Below are positions 39,144 to 49,430 of a stretch of DNA of 64,000 nt, piece after piece (position 1 is the first letter of the stretch; every line of letters starts with the position of its first letter). The translations under genes were made by a program, and so were the position numbers. Source of the DNA: Microbacterium immunditiarum (lineage in GTDB: Bacteria > Actinomycetota > Actinomycetes > Actinomycetales > Microbacteriaceae); NCBI RefSeq assembly GCF_013409785.1, contig NZ_JACCBV010000001.1:3224001-3288000 (forward strand), given 5' to 3'. Under the pieces are notes generated by a model that ran no database searches, had not been told where the DNA came from, and worked only from the letters and a program-made list of their open reading frames with translations.

Positions 39144-40078
39144 GAGGCGGCTCCGTTCGCGAATGTTTCGAGGAAAGCGCGGTAGCACTGGGCCATCCCG
39201 TCACGCAGGGTGGTGTGCGCCGACCAGCCTTGCGCGCGCGCCAGGGAGGAGTCGATAAGCCGGCGAGGCACGCCGCTCGGCTTGGTGGGGTCGAAACTCA
39301 GCCCGCCCGAGTAGCCGACGACCTCGGCCGCGACCTCGTAGTATTCGCGGATGCTGTGATCTTCGCCGTCGCCGACGTTCATGAGCGGGGGCCATGCGCC
39401 GATCGCATTCGCCTCTCGCACGATCCACTCGGCGAGATCGGGTGCGTACGTGAACTCGCGACGGGCGGTCCCGTCGCCCCACACCTCCACCGTGGGCTCC
39501 CCCGCCCGCTTGGCGAGGTGCGTCTTCAGCAGCGTGGACGCGATGAGGTGCGCGCGGTTCGGACCGAAGGAGTCGCCCGGCCCGTAGAGGTTCGAGGGCA
39601 GGATCGCGCGATACACACCTCCGGTCTGGCGTGCGGCGTACTCGACCCCGATGAGGCCTGTGAGCTTGGCGAGTCCGTATGGCTCGTTCGCCTGCTCGAG
39701 CCGCCCGCCGAACAGCGCCGTCTCGGGGATCGGGCTCACCGCGTCGGCCGGGTAGGCCGCCGCACTTCCGATGTAGAGATATGAGGGCACCTCGAGTTCG
39801 ACCGCGGCGGTGAGCATGCTCGCGTCGATGCGCACATTCTCGAGCAGGTATGGCAGCGGGCGAGCGATCTTGTCTGCGATGCCGCCGACGAACGCCGCGG
39901 TGTGGATCACGAGATCCGGGCGCGCCGCGGCGACGGCGTCGTGCGTCGCACGCGCATCGCGGAGGTCGGCGTCCTTCCGGGTCAGGACCGTCAGCTCGTC
40001 GTCAGGACGCAGCCGTCTCCACGCGGCGGCGATGCTGGAGCCCAGCATCCCGCCCCCGCCGGTCAGCAGTGCACGCAC
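39140..40078 (-). CDS. GDP-L-fucose synthase/ColC-like SDR lacking the epimerase Cys
   Basis: Extended SDR of 312 residues closely resembling GDP-fucose synthase (AAFVGGIADK, NEPYGLAKLTG with Tyr134 and Lys138, PSNLYGPGDSF, His177 in NRAHLI, WGDGTARREF, DPTKPSGVPRRL). The E. coli enzyme's SSCIYP motif, whose Cys is the epimerisation base, reads SAAAYP here, with Ala107 in the Cys position. Reductase residues are intact. It may therefore be a 4-keto reductase with altered or no epimerase activity, or a ColC-like enzyme acting on the product of the ColD-like neighbour. GTG 40078 starts 6 bases after gmd. Whether the final sugar is fucose, colitose or another deoxy sugar is open. Confidence 0.8.
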   Translation of the reverse strand: MRALLTGGGGMLGSSIAAAWRRLRPDDELTVLTRKDADLRDARATHDAVAAARPDLVIHTAAFVGGIADKIARPLPYLLENVRIDASMLTAAVELEVPSYLYIGSAAAYPADAVSPIPETALFGGRLEQANEPYGLAKLTGLIGVEYAARQTGGVYRAILPSNLYGPGDSFGPNRAHLIASTLLKTHLAKRAGEPTVEVWGDGTARREFTYAPDLAEWIVREANAIGAWPPLMNVGDGEDHSIREYYEVAAEVVGYSGGLSFDPTKPSGVPRRLIDSSLARAQGWSAHTTLRDGMAQCYRAFLETFANGAAS

Positions 40079-40084
40079 GTGGGA

Positions 40085-41113
40085 TCAGCTCTGCACCTGG
40101 TCGATGTAACGGCGACCCTCGACCTCGAGTGCGGCGATGTCGGCGTCGACCATGATCTGCGCGAGTCGCGGCGTGTGCACCTTGGGCTCCCAGCCGAGCA
40201 GATCCTTGGCACGGCTGTAGTCGCCGATCAGCGCGTCCACCTCCGTCGGCCGCAGGTACCGCTCGTCGAAGCGCACGTACTTCTCCCAATCGAGGTCGAC
40301 GTGCTCGAACGCGAACTGGAGGAAGTCGCGCACCGAGTACGCGGTGTTCGTAGCGAGGACGTAGTCCGTTGGCTCGTCGTGCTGGAGCATCCGCCACATG
40401 CCCTCGACATACTCGGGGGCGTAGCCCCAGTCGCGCACCGCCTCGAGGTTGCCGAGGTACAACTCGGACTGGAGGCCCGCCTTGATGCGGGCGACGGCGC
40501 GCGTGATCTTGCGGGTCACGAACGTGCCGCCGCGTCGGGGGGACTCGTGGTTGAAGAGAATCCCGTTCACGGCGAAGAGGCCGTACGCCTCGCGGTAATT
40601 GCGTGTGGTCCAGTACGAGTACACCTTCGCGACGCCGTACGGCGATCGCGGGTAGAACGGGGTGTGTTCGTTCTGCGGGGGCGGCGTCGCGCCGAACATC
40701 TCGGAGCTCGACGCCTGATAGAACCGGGTCTCTATCTTCGCGGCGCGGATCGCCTCGAGGAGGCGGATCGTGCCGAGGCCCGTGACGTCGCCGGTGTACT
40801 CGGGCTCGTCGAAGCTGACGCGCACGTGCGACTGCGCGGCGAGGTTGTAGACCTCGCTTGGCTGGATCTCGTTGAGCAGGGTCACCAAGCGCGAGCCGTC
40901 GGAAAGGTCGGCGAAGTGCAGGAACAGCCGGTGGTCCGGGGCCTGCGCCGGCTGGTAGATGTGGTCGATCCGCTCGGTGTTGAACGACGATGAACGTCGG
41001 ATAAGACCGTGGACCTCGTAGCCCTTTGAGAGGAGGAGTTCGGCGAGGTAGCTGCCATCCTGACCGGTGATGCCGGTGATGAGGGCGCGTCGAACGTGCG
41101 CGTCTGTCGTCAT
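40085..41113 (-). CDS. gmd: GDP-mannose 4,6-dehydratase
   Basis: NADP-dependent enzyme of 342 residues making GDP-4-keto-6-deoxy-D-mannose. Signatures: [73 protein letters not shown] with Tyr-xxx-Lys, [20 protein letters not shown] and [22 protein letters not shown] 41113 has GGAG six bases upstream; the longer frame beyond it lacks family sequence. First gene of the gmd - fcl-like - ColD-like trio, and downstream of the flippase/DUF2304/GT2 genes on the same strand. GDP-mannose supply starts with manA at 22 kb. Confidence 0.97.
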   Translation of the reverse strand: MTTDAHVRRALITGITGQDGSYLAELLLSKGYEVHGLIRRSSSFNTERIDHIYQPAQAPDHRLFLHFADLSDGSRLVTLLNEIQPSEVYNLAAQSHVRVSFDEPEYTGDVTGLGTIRLLEAIRAAKIETRFYQASSSEMFGATPPPQNEHTPFYPRSPYGVAKVYSYWTTRNYREAYGLFAVNGILFNHESPRRGGTFVTRKITRAVARIKAGLQSELYLGNLEAVRDWGYAPEYVEGMWRMLQHDEPTDYVLATNTAYSVRDFLQFAFEHVDLDWEKYVRFDERYLRPTEVDALIGDYSRAKDLLGWEPKVHTPRLAQIMVDADIAALEVEGRRYIDQVQS

Positions 41114-41159
41114 GGGGTTCTCCAATAAGGTCGCACGGTCATCCGCGCGCCGGTCAAGT

Positions 41160-42401
41160 CTAGTCGTCCCTACTCGTCGCGCCGTGGCCGGTGCGAATGG
41201 CCGTGAGGTGGGTGATCGCTCCAAGCGCGGGGGCGGCCAAGAGCGCCAGCAGGACGCGCGGGGTCGTGTCGAGAGGCACGAGCAGAAACGCGACCGTTGC
41301 TGCCGCCGCGACCGCCCACCCCGCGACGTAGCGCCCATGGCGATTCTCCGCGAGCAGGGCGGGACCCGTGAGGAACAGGAGCGCGACGAGTCCCCCGCTG
41401 ACCACGACGCCCGCCGCCGTCAACGACTCGATGTGGTATCTGCCTGACGAGATGATCTCGATGAGCCACGGACCCCACACGGCCGCGGCGAGCGCCAGGA
41501 CCGCGGTCGCACCCACGAGCGCACCGACGAGCCGTAACAGGCGCCCCCCGATGGCTGCCGCACCGTCTCGGAATTCGACGATGAGGAAGCTCTGCAGCGC
41601 CATGAGCGGAACGACGAGCGGCGCGCGCGTGATCGTGATCATGAGCACGAGCCCCGCGAGCTCGACGACGTCGGCGTCCGGGATAAGCGTGCGCATCAGC
41701 AGGGGCAGACCGGTGACCATGACACCCGTCGCGGCGGCGGCTCCCACCGTCCGCGCCGCGTTGGCGGTGAGCCGCCCGGCACGGACGTCAAGGCGGAAAC
41801 GGCCGACGACGCGACCGCGCACGACGAGCCATCCCACGCCGAACGCGAGGCTGAACGGCAGGCTGATGAGGATCGCGAGCACGCCCGCATCGAGACGTGC
41901 CACGAGGCCGACCGTCACTGCGGCGGCGCGGACGACCGCGTCGAGCGTCATGAGCAGCGCGATCCCGCGCCATTGCGATAGCCCGTAAAGGACGCCGCTG
42001 AGCACGGCGGTGAGGAGGTAGCCGACGAGACCCAGTGCGAAGGCCGCTGTCATGACCGCCGGAGCCTCCGAGAACGCCGTTGGAGCGAGAACGGCCCCGA
42101 CCGCGGCGGCGGTCACGGTCAGCCCGAGCGCCCCGAGGATGGTGAAGGTCCGCAGCGTCGTGCTGCCCGGCGGAGTCGCGGCGGGGCGGGTGGCCCGGGT
42201 GACCTCTTGCTGCACTCCCGCGATCGCCGCGAGAAATAGGTAGAGCGTCGACCAGAAGATGCTGAACGCGAGGTATGCGGAGGGCTCCTCGATGAGAGCG
42301 GGCGCGAGGAGCTGGAGGAGGTAGCCGCACACCCCCGCGATCGCGGTCGCGGCGAGGATGAGCGCGAGCCCGCCGCGGCGCGACTCAGTCGGCGCGGTCA
42401 T
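41160..42401 (-). CDS. Wzx-like polysaccharide flippase (MATE/MVF-like membrane protein)
   Basis: Protein of 413 residues with about twelve hydrophobic helices and few charged loops ([20 protein letters not shown] at the start, [20 protein letters not shown] mid-protein). The [14 protein letters not shown] segment resembles polysaccharide exporters of Actinobacteria. The start at ATG 42401 lies 17 bases inside the DUF2304 gene; an upstream alternative would overlap further. Operon order GT2 - DUF2304 - flippase - gmd points to translocation of a lipid-linked glycan unit. Family assignment is from topology and context, not from strong motifs. Confidence 0.7.
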   Translation of the reverse strand: MTAPTESRRGGLALILAATAIAGVCGYLLQLLAPALIEEPSAYLAFSIFWSTLYLFLAAIAGVQQEVTRATRPAATPPGSTTLRTFTILGALGLTVTAAAVGAVLAPTAFSEAPAVMTAAFALGLVGYLLTAVLSGVLYGLSQWRGIALLMTLDAVVRAAAVTVGLVARLDAGVLAILISLPFSLAFGVGWLVVRGRVVGRFRLDVRAGRLTANAARTVGAAAATGVMVTGLPLLMRTLIPDADVVELAGLVLMITITRAPLVVPLMALQSFLIVEFRDGAAAIGGRLLRLVGALVGATAVLALAAAVWGPWLIEIISSGRYHIESLTAAGVVVSGGLVALLFLTGPALLAENRHGRYVAGWAVAAAATVAFLLVPLDTTPRVLLALLAAPALGAITHLTAIRTGHGATSRDD

Positions 42402-42819
42402 GGTCGTCCGGTCCTGCGGAGCCCTCATCGGTCGCGGACCGTGTCGACGACGGTCCGTCGGCGCTGGCCTGCGACGCGCGATCGGCAGTCAGCGCATCGA
42501 CCTCGGCGCGCAGGATTGCGACGTCTTCGGCGACCCGGCGCACCTCTTCCTCGGAGGTGGACAGCTCCCACGACAAGTGGAGGGTCACGCCGATGAGCAG
42601 CGCGAGAGACATCGCGAAGAGCAGGTTGGACGCCACCTGCACGCCGAGGAGCTGCGCCAGCCACACGAGCATCCCGGGGAAGATCGCAAGCAGCAGCGTC
42701 GCGAGCCCGATCACGAGCCACAGAACGGCGTACTTCTCGCGCAGCTTGCGCCGCAGCAGGAGGACGAGGATGACGACGAGGACAGCGAGGGCGAACCCGA
42801 TCCCGATCGGGACGATCAT
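42385..42819 (-). CDS. DUF2304 domain membrane protein
   Basis: Protein of 144 residues with three hydrophobic helices in the first 95 residues (IVPIGIGFALAVLVVILVLL; KYAVLWLVIGLATLLLAIFP; NLLFAMSLALLIGVTLHL), followed by a heptad-like charged segment (SEEEVRRVAEDVAILRAEVD) and a disordered tail. This is the DUF2304 arrangement. The ATG overlaps the stop of the upstream polyprenyl-phosphate glycosyltransferase, with which DUF2304 genes are usually found. It may anchor or assist that enzyme at the membrane; this is inference. Confidence 0.88.
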   Translation of the reverse strand: MIVPIGIGFALAVLVVILVLLLRRKLREKYAVLWLVIGLATLLLAIFPGMLVWLAQLLGVQVASNLLFAMSLALLIGVTLHLSWELSTSEEEVRRVAEDVAILRAEVDALTADRASQASADGPSSTRSATDEGSAGPDDHDRAD

Positions 42820-43544
42820 GCGGACGGCCTCCTTCGCAGGATCCCGCGCATGAGCGCGAGTGTGAGCGCGAACACCGACCGCAGCAGGTAGACCGTTGCA
42901 CCGATCGGATTCTGGCTCGGGCGGCCGTGCAGACGCGGGCGCATCGCGACGGGCACCTGCGTGACCTTGAGGCCCGCGTGGATGGCCTCGACGAGCGAGT
43001 CGAGGGTGTCGCCCAGATACTCGGCCGGGTAGTACCGCACGTACTGGTCGATCGCGCGCGCGTTGGCGGCGCGGAATCCGCTCGTGACGTCCGTCAGTCG
43101 CCTCTTGGCGACGCGCGAGACGACCGCGGCCAGGAACACCATCGCCCAGCGTCGCGGTCCGCGCACGGTGTAGTCGCCGACGTCGGCGAATCGCGCGCCG
43201 ATGGCGATGTCGGCCTCCTCGAGTCCTCCGAGGACGCGGGCGATGTCGGCAGGGTTGTGCTGTCCGTCGGCGTCGACCTGGATCGCACGGCGGTACCCGT
43301 GGCGCTTCGCGTAAGTGAAGCCCGTCTTCATCGCGCCGCCGACGCCGAGGTTGAACGACAGGGGCACGACGGTCGCACCCGCCGCGCGGGCGACCGCGGC
43401 CGTGGCATCCGCCGACCCGTCGTCGATGACGATGACGTCGTAGGCCGGGTCTGCGGCGATGATCTCGGCGACGGTCCGACCCACGTTGCGCTCTTCATTC
43501 CACGCGGGGACGATGACGAGCACGCGGTCGTGTGCTGACGTCAT
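42816..43544 (-). CDS. GT2, dolichyl/polyprenyl-phosphate mannose synthase-like
   Basis: Protein of 242 residues. VLVIVPAWNEERNVGRTVAE, VIDDGSADAT, NLGVGGAMKTGFTYAKRHGY and VDADGQHNPADI match DPM1-type enzymes, which transfer a sugar from a nucleotide to polyprenyl phosphate. There is no C-terminal membrane domain; the next gene (DUF2304) may supply it. ATG 43544 is chosen because a TAGGAT -10 element ends 8 bases before it, and the extension upstream lacks family sequence. First gene of the minus-strand operon that runs to the ColD-like gene. Confidence 0.9.
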   Translation of the reverse strand: MTSAHDRVLVIVPAWNEERNVGRTVAEIIAADPAYDVIVIDDGSADATAAVARAAGATVVPLSFNLGVGGAMKTGFTYAKRHGYRRAIQVDADGQHNPADIARVLGGLEEADIAIGARFADVGDYTVRGPRRWAMVFLAAVVSRVAKRRLTDVTSGFRAANARAIDQYVRYYPAEYLGDTLDSLVEAIHAGLKVTQVPVAMRPRLHGRPSQNPIGATVYLLRSVFALTLALMRGILRRRPSA

Positions 43545-43558
43545 GTGAGTTGATCCTA
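43545..43558 (-). promoter_or_regulatory. Leaderless-type -10 element of the GT2-DUF2304-flippase operon
   Basis: TAGGAT at 43558-43553 on the minus strand is 8 bases before ATG 43544. It lies in the 32-base gap after glf, so the operon can be transcribed separately from glf. Confidence 0.5.
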
Positions 43559-43576
43559 GTGGCGCCGCCGAGCGGG

Positions 43577-44731
<1,155 letters not shown>

Positions 44732-44755
44732 TCATGAGACGGATGCCGCGGACAC

Positions 44756-44796
44756 GGCGATGCGGCGGGAATCGTGACCGCCGCATCGCCAGTCTA
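44756..44796 (-). promoter_or_regulatory. glf promoter candidate followed by a perfect 13-bp inverted repeat
   Basis: TAGACT (44796-44791 on the minus strand) is a TANNNT -10. Immediately downstream GGCGATGCGGCGG and CCGCCGCATCGCC (44756-44768 and 44778-44790) form a perfect 13-bp inverted repeat with a 9-base spacer. The repeat covers the expected transcription start and ends 43 bases before the glf ATG. It could be an operator or an RNA hairpin. The 203-base divergent gap also holds TACCCT at 44862-44867, a possible -10 for the plus-strand operon. Confidence 0.6.
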
Positions 44797-44916
44797 CGCG
44801 GAGAGCGCTGAGCGCCCGCCGAGGACATGCACTCGGCCGCGGCTACGCGAAGACCGGCTGGTACCCTGGTCTGCGGCGCTCTCGTGTTCGAGGCGCCGTC
44901 GTATGTGTGAAAGGAA

Positions 44917-45894
44917 ATGATGGCGCCGGCGAAACCCCTGGTGAGTCTCGTCATCCCGGCGTACAACGAAGTCGACTCCGCGGGCGACATCGCGGAGTTC
45001 TACGCGCAGATCCTCTCGACCTACACGGATGTCTCGTTCGAGCTCATCCTCGTTGACGACGGCTCGACCGACGGCACCGCCGACGCGCTCCAGACGACGC
45101 TCTCGGGCGTCGGCCCGGCGCGCATCGTGAGCCTGTCACGCAACTTCGGCTCCCACGCGGGCATCACCGCGGGGTTCGCCCACGCGCGCGGCGACGCGGT
45201 GCTGACGCTCAGCGCCGACCGCCAGGAGCCGCTCGAGGCGATCGGGCAGTTCCTCGAGCAGTGGCACGCCGGCGCCGACATCGTGTGGGGTCTTCGCTCT
45301 GTTCGGGCGGTCCGCAAGGGCATGGGCGAGACCTTCGCGCGCGTGTTCTCGCGCATCTACGGTGCCAACTCTGATGTCCCGAACTATCCGTCCGAGGGGC
45401 CCTCGCAGATCCTCGTCTCGCGCGCCGCCCTCGACGCGCTCAACGCGATGCCCGAGCTCAACCGCAACGTCCTGGCGATGGCGGCCTGGGTCGGCTTCGA
45501 CCAGCGGCGCATCTACTTCGAGCAGCTCCCCCGTCCGCACGGCACGAGCAAATGGACGACGAAGCGCAAGATGAAGCTCGTCGTGGACTCGTTCGTGGAG
45601 TTCTCGCACGCGCCCGTCGAGTGGGTCGCGTGGGGCGGCCTGCTCATCGGCGCGATCGGCGGCCTGCTGCTCATCCTCGCGATCCTGCTGGCGTTCTTCC
45701 AGCCGTTCGGTGCCGCGGTCGCGCTGCTGAGCGGCCTCATCCTCATCGTCGGCGGGATGATCCTCGTCGGGATCGGCGTCCTTGGCGAGTACGTCTGGCG
45801 CGCCGGGGACGACGCCCGCCGCCGCCCCGTCTACGTCGTCCGCTCCATCGCCGAAGTCGGTGGCGCGCAGCCCGCTACCACTGGAGATCAATGA
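44917..45894 (+). CDS. Polyprenyl-phosphate glycosyltransferase with C-terminal membrane helices (GtrB/ArnC type)
   Basis: Protein of 325 residues. The cytosolic GT2 domain has LVSLVIPAYNEVDSAGDIAE, ILVDDGSTDGTAD, LSRNFGSHAGITAGFAHARGD and SADRQEPLE, the ArnC/GtrB/PglC-like pattern; two membrane helices at about 240-265 and 272-298 follow. It would load a sugar onto undecaprenyl phosphate for use by membrane-bound (GT-C) transferases. AAGGAAATG places a ribosome site just before ATG 44917. The ATGA overlap links it to the DegT aminotransferase that follows. Confidence 0.9.
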   Translation: MMAPAKPLVSLVIPAYNEVDSAGDIAEFYAQILSTYTDVSFELILVDDGSTDGTADALQTTLSGVGPARIVSLSRNFGSHAGITAGFAHARGDAVLTLSADRQEPLEAIGQFLEQWHAGADIVWGLRSVRAVRKGMGETFARVFSRIYGANSDVPNYPSEGPSQILVSRAALDALNAMPELNRNVLAMAAWVGFDQRRIYFEQLPRPHGTSKWTTKRKMKLVVDSFVEFSHAPVEWVAWGGLLIGAIGGLLLILAILLAFFQPFGAAVALLSGLILIVGGMILVGIGVLGEYVWRAGDDARRRPVYVVRSIAEVGGAQPATTGDQ

Positions 45895-47030
45895 ACCGCT
45901 CCGTCGCCCTCGGCGCACCGACTGTAGGCCAGGAGGAGCTCGACGCCGTCCGAGACGTCTTCGAGTCCGGATGGCTCTCGGGCGCCGGCCCGTCCTGCCT
46001 CGCGTTCGAGAAGGAGTTCGCCGCGGTCGCCGGCGTCGAGAACGTCCTGTCGACGAGCAACTGCGGCTCGGCCCTCCACCTCGGCCAGCTCGTGCTCGGC
46101 GTGAAGCCGGGCGACGAGGTCATCGTCGGCGACTACACGTTCCCGGCGACCGGCCACTCGGTCATGTGGTCCGGGGCGAAGCCGGTCTTCGTCGACGTCC
46201 GCCCCGACATCTGGTCGATCGACCCGGCGCAGATCGAGGCGGCGATCACGCCCCGCACCGCCGGCATCATCGCGGTCGACCCCTTCGGGCAGCCCGCCGA
46301 CTACGACGAGATCCGGGCGATCGCCGACCGCCACGGTCTGTGGCTGATCGAGGACGCCGCCTGTGCGACTGGAGCCACGTACAAGGGTCGCAAGGTCGGC
46401 GAGATCGCGGATGTCACGGCCTACAGCTTCCACGGACGCAAGGGAATCACGTCGGGTGAGGGCGGCGCGCTCGCGAGCCCGCGAGCAGACCTCGTCGCGC
46501 ACGCTCGGAAGCTCCACACGTACGGGATCGCGCCGGCCATCACGCGCGAGGGCCTCGCGGAGCTGCCCGTCCCCTCCTTCGATGAGCTCGGGTACAACTA
46601 CCGCCTCTCCGACGTGCAGGCGGCCATCATGCGCGTGCAGGTGCGCCGGCTCCCCGAACTGCTCGCCGCGCGCACCCGCGTCGCGAACGGGTACCGCGAG
46701 CTGCTGGGCGACCTCGAGCAGATCACGCTCCCGGTCGCGCTCGACGACCGGACGCACCCCTGGCAGTCGTACGTGATCACGGTCGACCCCGCACTCGACC
46801 GTGGATCGGTCGCGATGGCGCTGCGCGCCCGAGGGGTCGGATGCAACTTCGGCACCTACGCGAGCCATGTGCAGCCACTCTATGGCGAGCAGCGCGAGCT
46901 TCCGGTCTCGGCCGACCTGTTCCGCCGCCACATCGCCATCCCCATGCACGCGAACCTGGCCGAGGACGACGTCGCCTACGTCGCGGAGGTTCTGCGCGAC
47001 GTCGTCTCGGACTCGACTCACCGACACTGA
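45891..47030 (+). CDS. DegT/DnrJ/EryC1-family sugar aminotransferase
   Basis: PLP enzyme of 379 residues. SNCGSALHLGQLVLGVKPGDEV binds the cofactor phosphate, the Asp of IEDAACATGATYKG pairs with the pyridine nitrogen, and the catalytic Lys is present in SFHGRKGITSGEGGAL. ELGYNYRLSDVQAAIM is a family hallmark. ATG 45891 overlaps the GT2 stop. Downstream are an SDR and a hexapeptide acyltransferase, so the module could make an N-acylated amino sugar nucleotide: keto-sugar, amination, acylation. The position of the amino group cannot be deduced. Confidence 0.9.
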   Translation: MNRSVALGAPTVGQEELDAVRDVFESGWLSGAGPSCLAFEKEFAAVAGVENVLSTSNCGSALHLGQLVLGVKPGDEVIVGDYTFPATGHSVMWSGAKPVFVDVRPDIWSIDPAQIEAAITPRTAGIIAVDPFGQPADYDEIRAIADRHGLWLIEDAACATGATYKGRKVGEIADVTAYSFHGRKGITSGEGGALASPRADLVAHARKLHTYGIAPAITREGLAELPVPSFDELGYNYRLSDVQAAIMRVQVRRLPELLAARTRVANGYRELLGDLEQITLPVALDDRTHPWQSYVITVDPALDRGSVAMALRARGVGCNFGTYASHVQPLYGEQRELPVSADLFRRHIAIPMHANLAEDDVAYVAEVLRDVVSDSTHRH

Positions 47031-47053
47031 AGCCCCCGATCAAGGACTGAGAT

Positions 47054-48001
47054 ATGAGCAACACCCGCACCGCGTTCGTCACCGGCGGCGCCGGCTTCAT
47101 CGGCCTCCACGTCGTCGAGCAGCTGCTCGAGCGCGACTGGAACGTCCGCATCTTCGACAACATGTGGCGAGGCGACCGCGACCGCGCCAACGAGCTCGCC
47201 AAGACGGGCAAGGTCGACGTCGTCGACCAGGACGTGCGCTCCGGCGGTGCCGTCGCCGCCGCGATGAAGGGCTCGACCCACGTCATCCACCTCGCCGCGG
47301 ACTCCATCAACAAGAGCGTCGCCGATACCTACAGCTCGCTCGACGTGAACGTCGTCGGCTCGCACAACGTGTACTCGGCGGCCGTCGACCAGGGCGTGCA
47401 GCGCGTCGTGTACGCGTCGAGCGCGTCGGTGTACGGCGACCCAAAGAAGCTGCCCATGCACGAGGACGACGAGCTCAACCCGCTCACGCCGTACTGCATC
47501 GGCAAGCGCACCGGCGAGGACCTACTGCGTTACTACGAGCGCAAGGCCGGCCTGTCGTGGATCGCGCTGCGTTTCTTCAACGTCTACGGCCCCGGGCAGA
47601 AGACGACGGCGTACTACACGAGTGTGATCAACCACTTCGTGAACCGCCTCCGCAACGGCGAGCCGCCGGTAATCGACGGCAAGGGCGAGCAGTCGATGGA
47701 CTTCATCCACGTGAAGGACATCGCGCGCGCCGTGGTACTTGCAACCGAGTCCGAGAAGGCGAACGCCGCGATCAACGTCGGAACCGGCATCGACACGAGC
47801 GTCGCCGATCTCGCCCGCATCCTTATCGACGCCATCGGCGCCGACGTCGAGCCGCAGTTCAACCCGCGCGACGTCCTCGTCAGCCGTCGTGCGGCCGACA
47901 CCCGCCGCGCGAAGGAGATGATCGGGTTCGAGTACTCGATCGACGTTCGCGACGGCATGACCGACCTCATCCGCTTCGAGCACGAGCGCGCGGCGGTCTG
48001 A
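47054..48001 (+). CDS. Extended SDR, UDP-glucose 4-epimerase-like
   Basis: NAD-dependent sugar-nucleotide epimerase/dehydratase of 315 residues. GGAGFIG nucleotide-binding motif, [11 protein letters not shown], catalytic Ser in [10 protein letters not shown], Tyr-xxx-Lys in [25 protein letters not shown] and [15 protein letters not shown] at the C-terminus are seen. It sits 23 bases after the aminotransferase and one base before the acyltransferase. It may provide the keto or epimerised substrate for the aminotransferase. It lacks features that would distinguish 4-epimerase from dehydratase. Confidence 0.85.
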   Translation: MSNTRTAFVTGGAGFIGLHVVEQLLERDWNVRIFDNMWRGDRDRANELAKTGKVDVVDQDVRSGGAVAAAMKGSTHVIHLAADSINKSVADTYSSLDVNVVGSHNVYSAAVDQGVQRVVYASSASVYGDPKKLPMHEDDELNPLTPYCIGKRTGEDLLRYYERKAGLSWIALRFFNVYGPGQKTTAYYTSVINHFVNRLRNGEPPVIDGKGEQSMDFIHVKDIARAVVLATESEKANAAINVGTGIDTSVADLARILIDAIGADVEPQFNPRDVLVSRRAADTRRAKEMIGFEYSIDVRDGMTDLIRFEHERAAV

Positions 48002-48002
48002 A

Positions 48003-48440
48003 ATGGCGACGACGGGGCTCCCCGAGAACCCGTACAACCCGCACGCCTGGATCATCGGAGAGCCCGAGATCGGCGAGGGCACCTGGATCGGGGCGTTCAC
48101 CCTGATCGACGGGTCGGGGGGCCTCACCATCGGCCGCGGCTGCGACATCTCGTCGGGAGTCCACATCTACACGCATTCGTCCGCGCGCCGGTGCGTCTCA
48201 GGACGACGCTTCGCAGACGTGGAGCGGGAGCCGGTCGCCATCGGCGACCGCGTCTTCATCGGGGCGAACGCCGTCGTGAACATGGGCGTCACGATCGGCG
48301 ACGAAGCCGTGGTGGGCGCGGGTGCCGTCGTCACGAAGGACGTGCCGCCGCGGACGGTCGTGGCGGGCGTCCCCGCGCGGATCGTGGCCGACGTCGACCT
48401 GTCGGGCGACCGACCGGAGTTCTTGCCGACGCGGAGCTGA
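48003..48440 (+). CDS. Left-handed beta-helix (hexapeptide) acyltransferase
   Basis: Protein of 145 residues built almost wholly of hexapeptide repeats ([55 protein letters not shown]), ending in PARIV as in NodL/WbbJ/VioB-type acetyltransferases. A probable catalytic His is in HIYTHSS. The position after an aminotransferase and an SDR suggests acetylation of an amino or hydroxy group on the sugar nucleotide. ATG 48003 is one base after the SDR stop. The gene ends just before two terminator-like hairpins. Confidence 0.87.
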   Translation: MATTGLPENPYNPHAWIIGEPEIGEGTWIGAFTLIDGSGGLTIGRGCDISSGVHIYTHSSARRCVSGRRFADVEREPVAIGDRVFIGANAVVNMGVTIGDEAVVGAGAVVTKDVPPRTVVAGVPARIVADVDLSGDRPEFLPTRS

Positions 48441-48441
48441 C

Positions 48442-48471
48442 GCGGATCGATCCGCGCCGCTCCTGCGGCGT
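48442..48471. terminator. Tandem hairpins between convergent genes
   Basis: CGCGGATCGATCCGCG (48442-48457) is a perfect 16-base palindrome. CGCCGC (48456-48461) pairs with GCGGCG (48466-48471) around TCCT. They fill the 30-base gap between the convergent acyltransferase and oxidoreductase genes. Probable bidirectional terminator without a T run. Confidence 0.6.
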
Positions 48472-49430
48472 CAGCGCTTCGTCGCGAGCGCCGCGTCGAC
48501 GATGCGGTGCGCCGGCAGGATGCTGTGGCGCTCGATGTCGGGGTCGACGTCACCGGCGATGAGGTCGAGGAACCTGTCGAACTGCGTCGCGAGCGGCTCG
48601 CGCCCGGTGATCTCGGGCACCTCCATCTCGGTCACCTGCCGGAAGCCGCTCCCCCCCGGGCGGTCCGCGTCGATCGTCGTGTGACGGAAGAGCGTCACGC
48701 CGCGCCGCAGGAGGTCGACCTCGATCATGTCGTCGAGCGTCTGCACGACCAGCGACCGGACCTTCCGCTGACCCAGGCGGCTCGCGGATGCCGAGGCTAA
48801 TCCCTGCTCCGCGAACCGGAGCGAAACGTCGACAACGTCCTCGGCATCCGGCGCGGATGACGGGTGGAAGTGACCCACCTCGACGTTGATGGCGTCGGGC
48901 TCGCTGCCGCCGAAGATCTGGGTGATGAGATCCACGTCGTGAACGAGCAGGTCCCACGCGACGCCGGTCTTGATCCTCGGCGCGTACGGGGAATGGCGCT
49001 CCGCGCGCACGTAGAGGGGGTCGTCGATCATGCGCCGGGCGACCATCACGGCGGGGTTGTACCGCTCGAGGAACCCGCACATGATCGGCGTGCCGGCGGC
49101 TTCGGAGAGCTGTAAGATCTCGGTCGTCTGCTCGAGCGACGGGCACACCGGCTTCTCGATGAGGAGCGGCCTGCCCGCCGCGATGACGTCCTTGGCGATG
49201 CGGTAGTGGTGCTCCGTCGACGCGGAGACGATCACGGCGTCGACATCGGCGATTGCGTCAATCGTCGGGCTCCACTGCGTATCGTGCTCGACCGCGAGCG
49301 GAGCGCCGGACTCCTCCAGCGGGTCGATGATGACGGAGAACTCGGCCCGCGAGGACTGCGCGATGATCCGGGCGTGGTTGCGCCCCATCGACCCCGCCCC
49401 GATGAGGCCGATCCGTGGCCGCGTGCTCAT
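48471..49430 (-). CDS. Gfo/Idh/MocA oxidoreductase, UDP-GlcNAc 3-dehydrogenase (GnnA/WbpB) candidate
   Basis: NAD-dependent dehydrogenase of 319 residues. IGLIGAGSMGRNHARI is the nucleotide-binding start, STEHHYRIAKDVIAAG and LLIEKPVC carry the conserved EKP Lys, and VAWDLLVHDVDLI places the catalytic His/Asp. MGRNHAR and the length fit GnnA, which oxidises UDP-GlcNAc at C3 before amination. ATG 49430 overlaps the stop of the aminotransferase (ATGA), so the two are coupled. An alternative is WbpB/WlbA, which acts on UDP-GlcNAc uronic acid. The choice between these is inference. Confidence 0.8.
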   Translation of the reverse strand: MSTRPRIGLIGAGSMGRNHARIIAQSSRAEFSVIIDPLEESGAPLAVEHDTQWSPTIDAIADVDAVIVSASTEHHYRIAKDVIAAGRPLLIEKPVCPSLEQTTEILQLSEAAGTPIMCGFLERYNPAVMVARRMIDDPLYVRAERHSPYAPRIKTGVAWDLLVHDVDLITQIFGGSEPDAINVEVGHFHPSSAPDAEDVVDVSLRFAEQGLASASASRLGQRKVRSLVVQTLDDMIEVDLLRRGVTLFRHTTIDADRPGGSGFRQVTEMEVPEITGREPLATQFDRFLDLIAGDVDPDIERHSILPAHRIVDAALATKR

